Source: Diabrotica undecimpunctata
Lineage: Eukaryota; Arthropoda; Insecta; Coleoptera; Chrysomelidae
Direction of reading: 5' to 3'
Assembly (NCBI RefSeq): GCF_040954645.1
Contig: NC_092809.1
Coordinates: forward strand, 135,707,914 to 135,771,913
DNA length: 64,000 nt
The position numbers and the translations under genes were made by a program. How positions within the stretch are numbered: the first letter of the stretch is position 1; every line of letters begins with the position of its first letter. Shown here piece after piece: positions 9,345 to 21,781 of this stretch. Under the pieces are notes generated by a model. That model searched no databases, had not been told where the DNA came from, and saw nothing but the letters and a program-made list of their open reading frames with translations.

Positions 9345-10353
9345 GTAGATTTTGCTCGAATTATTGCATTGCTATAAGAAGGAAGAAGTCAAGAATCTTC
9401 GGGTATTCCGAGAACTACAGTACGGAGAACTTTATATTGCTTTATAGAGACTGGTACATACTCATGTCGACCTGGTTCCGCTCGTATAAGAGTTATCTTT
9501 CAAAGAGGTGATGGATCATTTTATTTGAATGGAACTTTTAAAAAATCTCCACTCTACTGCAATTACTGCAAAAAAACCGTCTGCAGGAGGTTCGAAATAT
9601 GAATGTAAGGGAAAGAACGATTAGAAAACGCCTCAATGAAACAGCAATAATGGCAAGAAGGTCGGCCACTTTTCCCGGATTATAACCCAAACACGAGTTT
9701 GGCGATTCATTCGATCATCGATTCATTTTTGCTTGACAACATCAACATTGGGATATATAGGATTGGAGCCGAATTATCTTTACTAATAAATCGCGGTTTT
9801 GTTTGAAGTCTGGCAATGGCCGAGAACGGGTTTGGAGATGAAAAAATGAAAGATATTCCCAAGCTTGTATGTCTTTAAGAAGAGAGTTTGACGGTGGTGG
9901 TGTCATGGTTTGGGCTGGAATCTCATTTGAAGCTCGAACTGAACTTATTTTTATCAATGGTCCCCTAAATGCTCACCGGTATATAGAGGATATTTTGGCA
10001 AAAGCAGTAGTTCCATTTGATCCATATATTTGGGACAATTTCGGCAATATGCATGATAATGCACGGCCGCATACTGCAAGAATCGTGACAAATTACTTGG
10101 CGGAAGTAGGAATTAATACACTAGAATGGCCAACATGTAGCCCTCATCTAAATATCATCGAACATCTTTGGGATGAACTTCATCATAAGGTGAGAAGTCA
10201 ACCAGGCCAACCAAAAAGTCTTGCAGTACTTAAACATGATTCGTGGAGAATATGAACGTACTCCTCAAGTTTTTGTTTAAAAATTTGCTCCTTTCCCTTC
10301 CAAATCGTATGCAAACGGTTATTGATATTTTAGGGCATAATAGCCGATATTAG
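9345..10353 (+). pseudogene. Tc1-like transposase, degenerate
   Basis: Cut-and-paste transposase of the IS630/Tc1/mariner superfamily. A paired-like HTH region is readable as GIPRTTVRRTLYCFIETG and TYSCRPGSAR (about 9400-9490). The catalytic domain shows WSRIIFTNKSRFCLK (about 9762-9810), where TDES is expected, so the first catalytic Asp is Asn. It then shows GGVMVWAGIS (9895-9925), MHDNARPHTA (second Asp) and SPHLNIIEHLWDEL (Glu). The C-terminus SLPNRMQTVIDI ends at the TAG at 10351-10353. Frameshifts and stops separate the parts. No TIR pair was identified. Confidence 0.9.
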
Positions 10354-10361
10354 ACAATAAC

Positions 10362-10712
10362 AACATTGATGATTTTCATGGAAACGTCTTTCGGAGAAAA
10401 GTTCGTTTGTTATATTTAAACAAGGAGATTCCTACATTGGATACAATATTAAATGCAATAAGGCAATAAGAAATAATAATTTTCCTTACTTTCCCCGAGA
10501 TAAGTTATGAAAATTACTTAAAATCGGTTTTTGCTATGAAAATTAAAAAAACCTATACTGAACGATATAGAAGATATTGTTTGTTGACAAAAGCAAAATT
10601 TGAGAACTATAGAAAGATTTAGATTAGAAAGAAGATGCATTTTCTATTTAGATGAAACCTGGCTAAAGGTTTCATATCATACAACAACAATTGGAAAACG
10701 ATGCATCCCCTA
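10362..10712 (+). pseudogene. N-terminal part of a long-spacing DDE transposase (Sailor-like), truncated by a LINE
   Basis: Readable parts are DDFHGNVFRRKVRLLYLNKE, IPTLDTILNAI, FPRDKL, and YLDETWLKVSYHTTT with the first catalytic Asp. This matches the N-terminal region and first acidic motif of the same transposase type seen at 41.5 and 57.6 kb. The fragment stops at 10712, where the 3' tail of the minus-strand LINE begins, so the LINE probably inserted into it. Confidence 0.7.
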
Positions 10713-10716
10713 AAAG

Positions 10717-13050
10717 CTTCTTCTTCTTTATGTGCCGTCTTCTACCGAAGGTTGGCGACCATCAAACGATAGGTTTCTCTGTTTTGTGCCGCATGTATTA
10801 TGTTCGCGGCTTCTGGTATTTGAAACCATTCTCTCAAATTTCTCAGCCAGGATTTCTTCTTTCTACCCAAACCTCTTCTACCTTCAATCTTGCCTTCCAC
10901 GATAAGCTGTAGCAGACTGTACTTATCATTACGGAACACATGGCCCAGGTATGACGCTTTCCTCCTTTTAACAGTTGTTAACAATTCCATCTCTTTACCC
11001 ATTCGTCTTAATACCTCTGTGTTGGTCACTCTGTCTGTCCAAGGTATTCTCAGTATGCGTCGATACAGCCACATTTCTAGAGCCGCTAACTTCTTCATAG
11101 TTGCTGCTGTTAACGTCCACCCTTCAACTCCGTAAAGTAGCGTAGAGAGTACGTAGCATTTCGTGGCGCGCCATCGGAGGTTAACGCTTAGGTGGCGGTT
11201 GCTTAAGAGCTTTCTCATTTTGATGAATTTAGATCTTGCTATTTCAATTCGGATCTTAATCTCTACATCTGGGTCCCACATATCATTTACTATATATCCC
11301 AGATATTTAAATCGGTGTACTCTTTTAATACGTTCGGCTTCAATATTCAGGTCGATATGTTGAATGTTCTTTTTACTGATCACCATAAATTTAGTTTTCT
11401 TTCTATTGATCTTCAGTCCAAATTGGTTGCCAATTGTATTTACTCTATTTAGCATCATCTGTAAATCTTCGATATTATCGGCCAGTATAACAGTATCATC
11501 TGCATATCGAAAATTACTTATTGGTACGCCATTAATCTTGATGCCCTCGTTGTACTCTTCCAGTGCCTCTAGAAATATTTGTTCCGTGTACAGGTTAAAA
11601 AGCAGTGGCGAAAGAATACAGCCCTGTCTAACCCCTTTCGAAATGGTTACGTTTTCACTCACCATATGTCCATTGTTCATGTGGGCTGTTTGATTCCAAT
11701 ATAGATTTTTTATAATCTGGATGTCTTTAATGTCAAGTCCTGTAAGATGTAATAGTTCTATGAGTTTGTCATATTTGATAGTATCGAATGCTTTCTCATA
11801 GTCGATAAAACAGGCGTAAACATCTTTCTGTTGATCCAGACATTTTTGAATCAAGACTTGTATTGCAAAGAGCGGCTCTCGAGTTCCAAAACCGCATCTA
11901 AAACCGAACTATGTTTTACTTATGCTGTGTTCTAATTTTGCTCGTATTCTGGAATGGATAATACGCAAGAATACTTTAAGGGTGTGACTCATTAAACTTA
12001 TAAGGCGATATTCACTACACGTCTTAGAATTCGATTTCTTGGGAAGGGGCACAAATGTAGATTTCAACCAGTCCGATGGAATTAAACCAGTATCGTATAT
12101 CTTATTAAACAGTTCTAATACTACATTCAGGTTGTTCTCGTTAAAAACTTTTAAAAATTCGACTGGTATTTCATCGCATCCTGTTACTTTTTCATCTTTT
12201 GTTTGATCTATAGCTTTTATCACCTCACTTTTCAATATTTTTGGTCCATTCAGATCAAGAGTGTTCGTAGGAATATGACGATAATCCGTAAACAAATCTT
12301 TTATGTAATTTGCCCAAGTCTGTAACTGTTCTTCTTTATCTACAATAAGTTTGTTGTTCTCGTCTATTAACCTACCAAACTGTTTGTTCTTGTAAGTATA
12401 AGTAAACTCCTTGATTTTTTTATGCATATTAAAACTATCATGTCTTCGTTCTAGCTCTTCTATCTCTTGACATTTTTGTTGTAACCATTTCTCTTTGGAT
12501 TCTTTTATCTTTCTGCTGACAGTTCTATCCAGTTCTTTATATTGTTCGGGATTATTCTTATTTTCCCTCCTTCTTTCCATAAGGTGTAATATTTTATCTG
12601 TCATCCATTCGTTCTTCTTCTTCCGCTCGTAGTCACCAATGACTTCTTTCGCACTGTTGCATATAGAGTCCCTTAAGTTGATTCAGTCTCTTTCAATATC
12701 ATCAGTATTGGTTGTTAAAGCAACATTACTATTAATGCTATTTGTAAGCTTAACTTTTATCTCGAGATTTCTAAGTTGATCCATATCTAATCTTTTGTTA
12801 TTCTGTTTCTGGATTAAGGTTTTTAGTCTGACTTGTAATTGGGCTACAAGAGGATTATGATCAGAGTTTATATCAGCTCGAGGATATGTTTTGGCTGATA
12901 ATATTGCGTTACGGAATCGTTTGTTAATTGTTATAAAGTCTGCCCGATTTCTAACGATGTACCCATTTCTGTCCTGTGGTGACCTCCAAGTGTACAATCT
13001 TCTTAATGGTAACTTAAACCAAGTATTAGTGATAATTAAAAGCAAATAAT
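10717..13050 (-). mobile_element. Best-preserved LINE copy, 5' truncated
   Basis: A minus-strand non-LTR element of about 2.3 kb covers the end of the endonuclease, the linker, RT and the C-terminal tail. Its 3' terminus carries an (AAG)n tail, read as cttcttctt at 10718-10727. The 5' end is truncated within the endonuclease domain. The next LINE, on the opposite strand, begins immediately. It shares its subfamily with copies at 1.87 and 49.7 kb. Confidence 0.9.
10742..13041 (-). pseudogene. LINE ORF2: endonuclease end + reverse transcriptase (two stops)
   Basis: This encodes the enzyme that nicks target DNA and reverse-transcribes element RNA. The minus frame starts in the APE-type endonuclease with ITNTWFKLPLRRLYTW and TYPRADINSDHNPLV, then a charged linker, then RT. 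RT blocks include FIDYEKAFDTI (about 11800), KGVRQGCILSPLLFNLY (about 11620) and the catalytic FRYADDTVILAD (about 11490, both Asp present). The C-terminus has LLYGVEGWTLT, MWLYRRILRIPW and WLRNLREWF. Only two in-frame stops are evident (near 12680 and 11907), with open frames 10742-11854 and 11909-12604 between them. Clade is uncertain; I lean to an RTE/BovB-type APE LINE. Confidence 0.88.
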
Positions 13051-14575
13051 GGATAACACAAGAAAAAAAGTCATTGATATGGGAAAACAGGAAATACAAG
13101 AATAAACACCAACAAACTATAAAAGTAAAACAATCAAACAAAAAATCAAAGAAGTGAAGGAATTGTGGCTATCAGAAAAATGTGCAGAAATAGAAAGATT
13201 AGAAAAACAACATGACAGAAATCTTAAGACTAATTACAGAGAACCCCATTGGTATACTAGTAGAATAACTCAATGAAATTTACTATACGGGGAAAATTCC
13301 AAAACAATGGCTAATGTTTGAGTTCACCCCAATAACCAAAAAACCCAATGCAATAAAATGTGAAAAGTAAAGAACGATCAGCCTGATGGACCATGCTTTA
13401 AAAATAGTTTTGCGAGTGATACGTGAACGTGATTATAAAAAACTAGACGATAGAATAACAGGAAACCAACTGGGATTTAGAAAAAGCTTTGGCACTATAC
13501 AGGCATTATTTACTATACAAACACTTTTAAAACGGTGTCGAGATGTTAACTGTATCGTATTCATATGTTTAAGTTTGAGAAAGCCTTCGACAAGAGAAGG
13601 CTGGCAAAAATTTTACGGAACACAGAAATATATGATCATGATATAAAAATCATTATAGATTATACCGATTTCAGTAAGTAATAATACCAGTAGACCAAGA
13701 AAAATCTACAGAGATAAAGATTAGAAGAGGAGTACGACAAGGATATGTACTATCTCCTTTAGTTTCTAATATGTGCCAGAAAATATACTTAAAGAGGCAC
13801 TAGAAGACCCCAATAAAGGCATATCAATTAACCGAACACTAGTGAATAATCTCAGACATGCAGGCGATACAATACTTCTACTTCTTCTTGGTTGATCGTA
13901 CTACGCAGTACTGCGAGATGTATAGAATGGCTTTGTATATAAATAAAAAACAAAAATCATAATTACTAGTAAGAACAAGATTGAAGGCGAAACAATCTAC
14001 GTTAAGGAAAAAGCTTTAGAGAAAATGCCCAGATACAATTACCATTCAACCAAGTTGAAAAATTTAAAACAGTGGAGTAGAAAATCAACAGTAGAATTCT
14101 TTAGAAATGCTGCAGAGAGAGTAAAATGAACGAAGACAGAATACTAGAATGTTGTATATAGTTCATGCTTCTGTATGGCTGCGAAGTAGGGACACTTAAA
14201 CAGGGCAACAGCAACAAGTTAAACGCATTTGAAATGTGGCGGTACATAAGAATGTTGCCAATAAGCTGGACCACAGGAACAACCAGCGTAGAAGTGTTGT
14301 CAAGGATGAATACTCATCCATATCTGTTAAAAGGAAAACCTCATGAATGGGACGTATAATACTCTACAACGAATACGAACAACTACAACTAATCATTGTG
14401 GTAAAAATTGAAGGAAAACGTGGTAAAGGAAGAAAGACGAAATGGCAAGAAGATTAAACTGGACCAGAAATGAAGAAAACAAGACTCTCATACACCAAGA
14501 CCACAATAGATAAGACTTTGCCATATTGGTCGCCAACCTCAATAGCGATGGTACATAAGAGGTGGATGTCATTTT
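13035..14575 (+). pseudogene. Decayed LINE ORF2, plus strand
   Basis: Related to the 10.7-13.0 kb LINE but much older. KEVKELWLSEKCAEIERLEK aligns with its linker, and NQLGFRKSFGTIQALFTI (about 13470-13520) and LLYGCEVGTLKQG (about 14165) with RT and the C-terminal region. The segment from 13386 to 13646 is a continuous frame. The end near 14545 reads VANLNSDGT, the usual last residues. Stops, indels and a missing catalytic YADD block make it nonfunctional. Confidence 0.8.
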
Positions 14576-14639
14576 TGATAGGTAGAATTATCATTGTATT
14601 TATTAGATAAGTAAAAGTCCAAAAAATTTTAAATAATAT

Positions 14640-17466
14640 TTGTTTGAGTAATAATTATTTGTATAATATAACTTGTTTAAAAAACCAACAACAATTGTTG
14701 AAGTAAGTATATGCAATAAACGACAATGTGACCATAAGAGAAAAGGAAGATTTTTCAACGCACTAAAACATGTATTAGATAAGGTAAAAGCAAACAAAGA
14801 TATTCTTCTGATTGGAGATTTTAATAGCCACATAGAAAAGAAATGTGATGATATAGTGGGACGATTTAGAAAAGACAAAATTAGAAACGACAGTGGAAGT
14901 CGGCTAATTGAAATATGTCAAGAATACGAGTTGGTCATAACCAACACAAGATTTCAGCATAAAAACTTACATAGATACACATGGGAGGAACTTAGTAAAA
15001 ACCAAAAATCAATTATTGATTTATTATTAGTTAGAAATGTCAGTAAAACAATAATACAAATGTAAGAGTATACAGACAAGCAGAAGGTGCAAGTAACCAC
15101 TGATTAGTACTAGAGAAATTTATATACACGGGAAGACGACAAAAAGAAAATCTCCAGAGAGATAAGGGGATGCAAAAAATTAAAAATATGAGGCATAAAA
15201 TAAAACTTCTACAATAATTTAGTATTTGAACACTATATCAGAATAGGCTACAGAATATGCTACAGATGCTAACGAAGAATGGACCCTAACAGAAATGTAT
15301 CAACACCAGAAAAAAATAAACAAAGCGGCAAACAAAGTGCAGGGTATTGAACAAGAGAAGAATTAATATTTTAATAAATACAGTGACGACCTAGAAAAGA
15401 TGATTGAAAAAAAGTACGTTTTATAAATGGCAAAACGACAGAACCACAGGAACACGGGATTTCTATGTTACTCTCAGACAACAAGTAAAACAAAGAATAA
15501 GGTTCGAGAAGAACAAATACTGTAGTAACTGAAATAAAAATATTTTACAGATAATTACATCAAGACCATCGGACCATAATCTATCTCTTTGTCTCAAAAA
15601 TTAAATTGAGGATAAAAAAGATACTAAAATCCAAAAGGTAAATACGCAATTGCTCAAGATAAACGAAATACGTGCTGAGGCTTCAACTTATATAAATCAA
15701 GAAATAAAAAGATTACCATTAGAAACGAAAAATACTGAGAATATGAACATTGTTTGGAGCAAAATCAAAGATTCTATTATAAAGACACAGAACGAAACTC
15801 AAAAGAAAGAAGCCGAAAACCTTGGATGACACAAGGAATAATGGGAATCATGGAACAAAGAAGAACTTATAGAAGATAAATACAGAGAAAATCGTAAATT
15901 AACAAGGAATAAAATAAAACAGGCTAAAGAAAAGTGGATGATGGAAACATACATTGAAGTGGAGGAATAGCAGAAAAAACATGATCATTATATTCTACAT
16001 AAAAATATCAGAGAATTATCTGGAAAATCACGAACAAACACACTTAAAACGATTAATTGACTTAATAACCCAATTGAAATAAAACAAATATAGAATAAAT
16101 ATATTGAAAATCTTTTCATAAACACAAGAACGGAACCAACACAAATTGATAGCGAGAAAGCTCCAAGAATATTAAAATCTGAAGTCAAACATGTTATAAA
16201 CAACTAAAAATTTGGCAGAGGCCCCGGGCCAAATAAACATCAAGCTGATTAAACTTATAGATAAAGACAATTTAAGCGCAATAACTATCCTCTTTAACAA
16301 CATATACAAATCTGGTGGGATACCTACAGAACGGCTACTATTGACCTTTTCTCTGCTACCAAAAACCAAGAATCCCATACACTGTACTGTTTATAGATTG
16401 ATCAGCTTAATGTCACAATTATTGACAACATTTTTAAAGGCTATCCATGCAAGAATATTCAGAAAGTGCGAAGTAGATATGAGTAACAAACAATTTGGCT
16501 GTCGTAATGGCTTCGGAAAAGTAGAAGCTCTGTATAGTTTTACAACGCTTGTTCAAAAATGTGGACACAAACAAAAAATCTTTTCATCACATTTATAGAC
16601 TATGAGAAAGATTTTGACAAAGTTAAACATACATCAACTCATGTAATGTCTAAAGCGAAAAGGACTCGACAAAAATGATATTAACATAGTGAGAAATCTT
16701 TATTGGGACTAATAGGCTGTGGTAACATTAGATGAAAATAGCAAGGTTGCGCAATAGATAAGTAGAGGTGTAAGACAAGGCTACGTACTTTCACCATTAC
16801 TATTTAATGTATACTCTGAAGAGTTATTTACACAAACACTTAAAAGTGAGAAAGACCTGCAGACGCCACTTAACACAATTTGTGATACTTGAGAACAGTT
16901 TGGTTTAACAATTAACAAGTAAGCAAAACGAAGTACTTAGGAATCTGGATTACTGTAAATCTAAATCCAAAATCAGAAGTTCGATCAAAAATAGAACAAT
17001 CAAGAGCAACTTTTGATGATAAGGAGGAAATTTCTGAGTAACCAAAGACTCAATGTGCAAATTCGATACCGGATGGTAAAATGTTATATCCACTTTATTA
17101 TTTTTTATGGTGCTGAAGCTTGGACTCTTAATGTTGACTTAGTGAGAAAGCTGGAAGCTTTTGAGATGTGGATTTTTAGAAGAATTTTGAAAATACCATG
17201 GAAAAGAAATATTACAAACGAAATGGTTTTGCACTAAATGGAAAGGAACAGACAACTTTTGACGAGTTCTTGCAGCTGATTATGAAGGGTGAGATGAAAG
17301 GAAAATGAGGTCCTGGTAGACGACAAATATCCTAGCTGAAAAATATTCGCGACTGGACCGGGTTAAACACACAGGTGCTTTTAAGAAAAGCAGCAGATAG
17401 AAACGAATTTGCAATGGTTATAGTCAACCTTCATAAGTGAAGTCGGCACTAGAAAAAAAAAAAGAA
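14640..17466 (+). pseudogene. Decayed LINE with endonuclease and RT parts
   Basis: A longer plus-strand copy. ILLIGDFNSHIEK and LVITNTRFQHKN (14800-14960) are APE-type endonuclease motifs. RT begins with IKLIDKDNLSAITILFNNIY and YRLISLMSQLLTTFLKAI (16230-16450) and GCRNGFGKVEAL. VRQGYVLSPLLFNVY (about 16770) follows, but the YADD block is deleted. The C-terminus (17013-17237) has FYGAEAWTL and MWIFRRILKIPW. It ends MVIVNLHK, then an A-rich tail (17450-17466). Between 15070 and 16210 only a broken linker is readable. Confidence 0.85.
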
Positions 17467-17479
17467 TTACATCAAAGGA

Positions 17480-18470
17480 GAGGACAAAGCATTACACAAA
17501 ATTATTGCATGACAATAGACCGGAGTATATCTCACAAGACACTGTGACAACAATACCAGAGGAAGCAAATCATAGAGGAAAAAATAAAAAAAGCAATAAA
17601 GAAAGATAAAAACAACAAAGCACCAGAACCAGGCAACATAAAAATGGAACTACTATAATATGGAGGCGCAAGGATCATATCATTTGAACGAGTGCTATTT
17701 AATAAAATTGAAGCAGAAGACGAGATTCCATTCCGCTCCATTCCAGAGGAGTGGAATATGTCATACATGTCCTCCATTTCAAAAAAAAGGTGACAAAAGG
17801 TCACCAAGAAACTAAAGAGGACTCAGTGTAATGCCTTCAATAGCAAGAATCTTTTCAACGGTAATAAAAGAAAAAATAAAACAACACATGGACCATTATG
17901 GCGAACAACAAAAGCCAGATCATGTGCAGATAATATATTCATCATGAGACAGGCGACAGAAAAAACAAAGAGAAAATGTTGAAACACATATGACCTTTAT
18001 CTACTTGGAGAAAGCATATGATAGCTTGTCAAGAAAACAACTATAGGAAGCAATGAGAAAAATGCACAATATAACACAAAGAATATATAAAAAACAGAGG
18101 TGCAAATAAAGTTAGGCAATGAAATAACAAAAACAGTTACCACAACAAAAGGTCTTAAACAGGGATGTGGTCTTTCACCTTCACATTTTAGCATACATGT
18201 AGATCAGGTTTGGAAGAAATAGTATAGAAAATGCGGAACAATGGGCATACCAGTACAAGAGAATATATGACATTCACTATTTTTCGCAGATAACCAAGTT
18301 ATTTTTGTTCAAGACAGGGAGGATATGGAATTTATAAACAGAAAATTAAAGGAAGAATATAGGCTATGGGGATTCAAGATAAATATTTGTAAAAGCGAAT
18401 ACTTATTTATTGGATTCGAGGTTGCCGATTTAAACCTATGTCTGAACGGAGAGACTATTAGAAGACCACG
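17480..18470 (+). pseudogene. RT fragment of a different LINE group
   Basis: Broken frames give KAIKKDKNNKAPEPGNIKME (about 17590), IPEEWNMSYMSSISKK (about 17740-17790), CADNIFIMRQ (about 17920-17950), TFIYLEKAYDS-like remains (about 18000) and an ADDQVIF-like catalytic block degraded to ADNQVIFVQD (about 18285). These are RT motifs of a LINE whose linker and C-terminus differ from the main group in this window. No endonuclease or 3' tail is recognised. Both strands hold spurious frames over it. Confidence 0.7.
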
Positions 18471-18536
18471 AAAGATCTCTATGGAGTGATATGGAACAAC
18501 ACTTTAACCAAAAAATAAAACAAAAAAGGATCACTT

Positions 18537-19215
18537 GATTTTAACATCAAAAAAACTAAATGCATTGTTATAAGCGAAAATAGGATACCACCTAGTCAAT
18601 TACTAGTTAATCAACAACCTATAACACAAATCACCAACTTTTGTTATCTGGGTGCAAACTTAAATGAACAGTGGGACCAATCGACGGAAATTAAGATAAG
18701 GATCGAGAAGGCAAGATCAGCTTTCGTTAAAATGAAAAAAATGTAACAGCCACGATATAAAATTGGAAATAAAAGTTCGTTTACTAAAATGCTACGTATT
18801 TTCCGTTCTTTTATATGGCGTGGAGTCATGGACCTTAACTGAATCATCACTGAAGAGACTCGAAGCATTTGAGATGTGTTGAGGATTTCCTGGATAGACA
18901 GAGTTACCAACGAAGAAGTACTACATAGAATGGGTAAAGAGCGCGAACTAGTCGTAACCATAAAACGTCGCAAACTAGAATACCTGGGCCATATAATGCG
19001 CAATGAACAACGATATGACCTACTTCGGACCATACTTCAAGGTAAAGTGCATACGAAAAGAGGTCCAGGACGAAGAAGAATATCCTAGCTGCATAACCTG
19101 CGAAAATTGTTTAACTTAACCACCACCGGACTTTTCAGGGCAGCAGTCAACATAGTCAGAATAGCCATGTTAGCGTCCAACATCCGTAATGGATAGGCAC
19201 CATAAGCAGAAGAAG
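18537..19215 (+). pseudogene. LINE C-terminal third
   Basis: Starts with KKTKCIVISEN and ITNFCYLGANLNEQWDQS (RT thumb region), then IEKARSAFVKMKK. After a frame break, the open frame 18876-19088 gives LRISWIDRVTNEEVLHRMGK and EYLGHIMRNEQRYDLL. It ends with ASNIRNG and a gcagaagaagg-type tail at about 19205-19215. It belongs to the same broad group as the 10.7 kb element, in another subfamily. No catalytic residues remain. Confidence 0.85.
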
Positions 19216-20700
19216 GTCAGACACGAAGAATTTTTACGAAAGGGATAGCTGACCATACAGCTAATTTTGTTAATGAATCAACCAATTTTACGTAATATTT
19301 TTTTAAGTAATAATTATTTTTATAATACAACTTGTATACATACCTAAAAGTATAACTAGGTCAGAGAGGAAGACTTTTCCGGAAAGGAATAGCAGGACAT
19401 ATAGTTAGTTTTTTTTTTATTGGACCAACCATGTTCACATATTCTAACAATGTAACTACAAAAATTAATAATTTTGTTGTTACAACAAAGAAAAAATTAG
19501 ACTTTGTAGGAACTAACCTATTCAAAATACTATTTTAAGCCTTGATTAAGAAATGGATATTGAAATATCACTGTTACTGCTGCTAGCAAGTATTTAGTTA
19601 GGTCAAAAGTAATAAAACCCAATTTTTATGATATACATAACGAAGCTCATAAAAATAATTAGTTTTAAATTATCATTTGCCTAAAAAAGCTGTTAAAAAT
19701 AATACTATTATTGTCTTTTATCTTACTGTTAACCTAAGAAATATTCAAAAGATAGATAGAACGTGCAAGGAAATATAGGAACGCATTAGGGGACGTATAT
19801 AATATGGCATATATTATGAATAAAAGCATCAACCAACGCCTCCAAGTTGGCGTATTATATCTTGAAACTGATACTGAAAGAAATTATTGTGCACATACAG
19901 AAAGACAAAACTAGATAAAATCAGAATCTTTGTAACGTAACTGTGTATGTGTGTTTTTATTATTAACAAGTTTGTGATAATATAAATAATAATATAATTT
20001 TTTAATAATACAAAATAATAATTTTTTACTTATTAAAGACACTGCTCAATATAAATTTCTTTAACTGTGACTCTTTTATTTATTTTAAATTTTGATTGGT
20101 ATATTTTTCATTACTAGACACAAGTAAAATATTTATTTATACTTGGGATATTAATTAAATATATATGTATAAATTGAAGTTTGTATTGTTACAGTTTTAA
20201 ATTACAGCTTGTAAAGAGTTGTGCAACGTCCTACAATAGAGTCAGCTTCAGTTCTATATGAATAAATAAATTGTTCGGAAGTGGGTTAGAGCAGGTAGAG
20301 GTACTCTATCATTTCCTAGTTACGTGATCCACATTTACCTGATGTTCAGAATCAGGCCAACTGGGTAAAAGTCCTTGACATTCCTCGTCCATTCTCAAGT
20401 GTTCGCCTTTATCACATATATCACTAGTTTATTGCTCATTAATAAGTACTTTTTAACAACGGTTTGTAACAATAGAAAAATTTGTGTAACAACTGTGTCA
20501 CCGACCGATCTCCATCATTTTAAAAGTCCGCAACGGAACGAAACATCAGTAACAAACTATGAGAATTTCCTTTAGTGTTCTCCCGACCATTATAACACTT
20601 TACCACTTCTTCCTCTAACAAAACAAAGAAATATAACAGGAACAAATGGATTAACAACAAAGCACTCGCTGATATAAACTAGAATTTATGTATTTTTAAA
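19216..20700. other. AT-rich stretch with a diverged tandem duplication
   Basis: Two about 85-bp blocks, 19214-19300 and 19350-19435, share aggtcaga...gaaaggga/gaatagc...gacc/gaca...cagctaatttt/tagttagtttt...caacca in the same order. They are likely copies of one small repeat or of a LINE 5' region. A similar AT-rich string occurs at 14640-14690 and 19298-19345. No gene is supported from 19450 to 20700; the short frame 20375-20575 has no recognised similarity. Confidence 0.45.
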
Positions 20701-21010
20701 CGATTTCACACAGTTTTTCATTCACGACCCGTGGAAAATTGATAAATTCGATAGGTTTTCCTCTATCAGCGCAGTTTCGAGTGTTATTAAGATTTTTCCT
20801 TGTACGATGTTGTAGCTGATAGAGTTGTGAGTTGCAGAGCGGTTAAAGGTTTTCCTCGGGAAAATTTCCGGAAAATTACGAACGTCGTTCGATCCGGAGC
20901 AACACATAGCAACGAAGGGTGCCGCCCTCTCACAGGATACTATGCGCGGTTGCCGGATTTATGACGTTTTCAATTTATTTCGAGATTTTACGAGGTTAAA
21001 ATTTTAAACT
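20701..21010. other. Locally GC-richer unique-looking segment
   Basis: CG dinucleotides are frequent (for example around 20860-20950) against an AT-rich background. No transposon motif is recognised, and a 61-codon minus frame (20722-20907) has no known domain. This could be a host regulatory or exon remnant; unproven. Confidence 0.3.
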
Positions 21011-21781
21011 CTAATTTTAATGTATTGGATCATAGTGACAATACATTTTATTTACGCATTTCTAGTTTTGTTTCAAAATTTGTTTTTAATTTTCTTTGAT
21101 AATCTTTGGTGTGATTTTGCTTTTGTCACTCTTTTTCTCAATTCGTTCGTATCTATAACATTATTTTCTAAGTTTCGTACCTTCATTAAATATCCATGTA
21201 TAGACTAATTGTCTGAGGAATTGACAAATTGAGAGGATAAACGAATTTAAACGAGGAAATACTACAAATCCTTAAATAATAGCCGTCGAGAATTTAAACC
21301 ACGATTAAAAATTTATTAAGACACTTAACAGATGGGCACAACATTTCAGCGAACATCTAAATATAAACGATAATAAAGGAGGTTGCAACATAGAAAATAA
21401 AAAAAAACAACAACGTCAACTAGACAGTGAAGACACAAGAAGAGAAGAAGTGTCAAATACGATCCTAAAACTCAAAGACAATAAAGCCCCAAGAATCGAT
21501 AAAATCTGTTCGGAAATGTTTAAAAAAGCACTTTTGCAAAATGTTTAAATACTTATATGGCAGAATTAATTGGTACCAGAAGACTGACTAAAGAGAATAA
21601 TATGTCCGTTGGACGCTTTGAGCTGGTCAAAGAATTCACATATCTTAGATCGCTAATAAACGCAACAAACACGAAAAGCGACGAAATAAATGGACGCATA
21701 GCAATAGCAAACAGAACTGTTCACGGTTTTCAGATACATTTAAAAAATAAAAATATAAATCGGGCAGTAAAGCTCAATATA

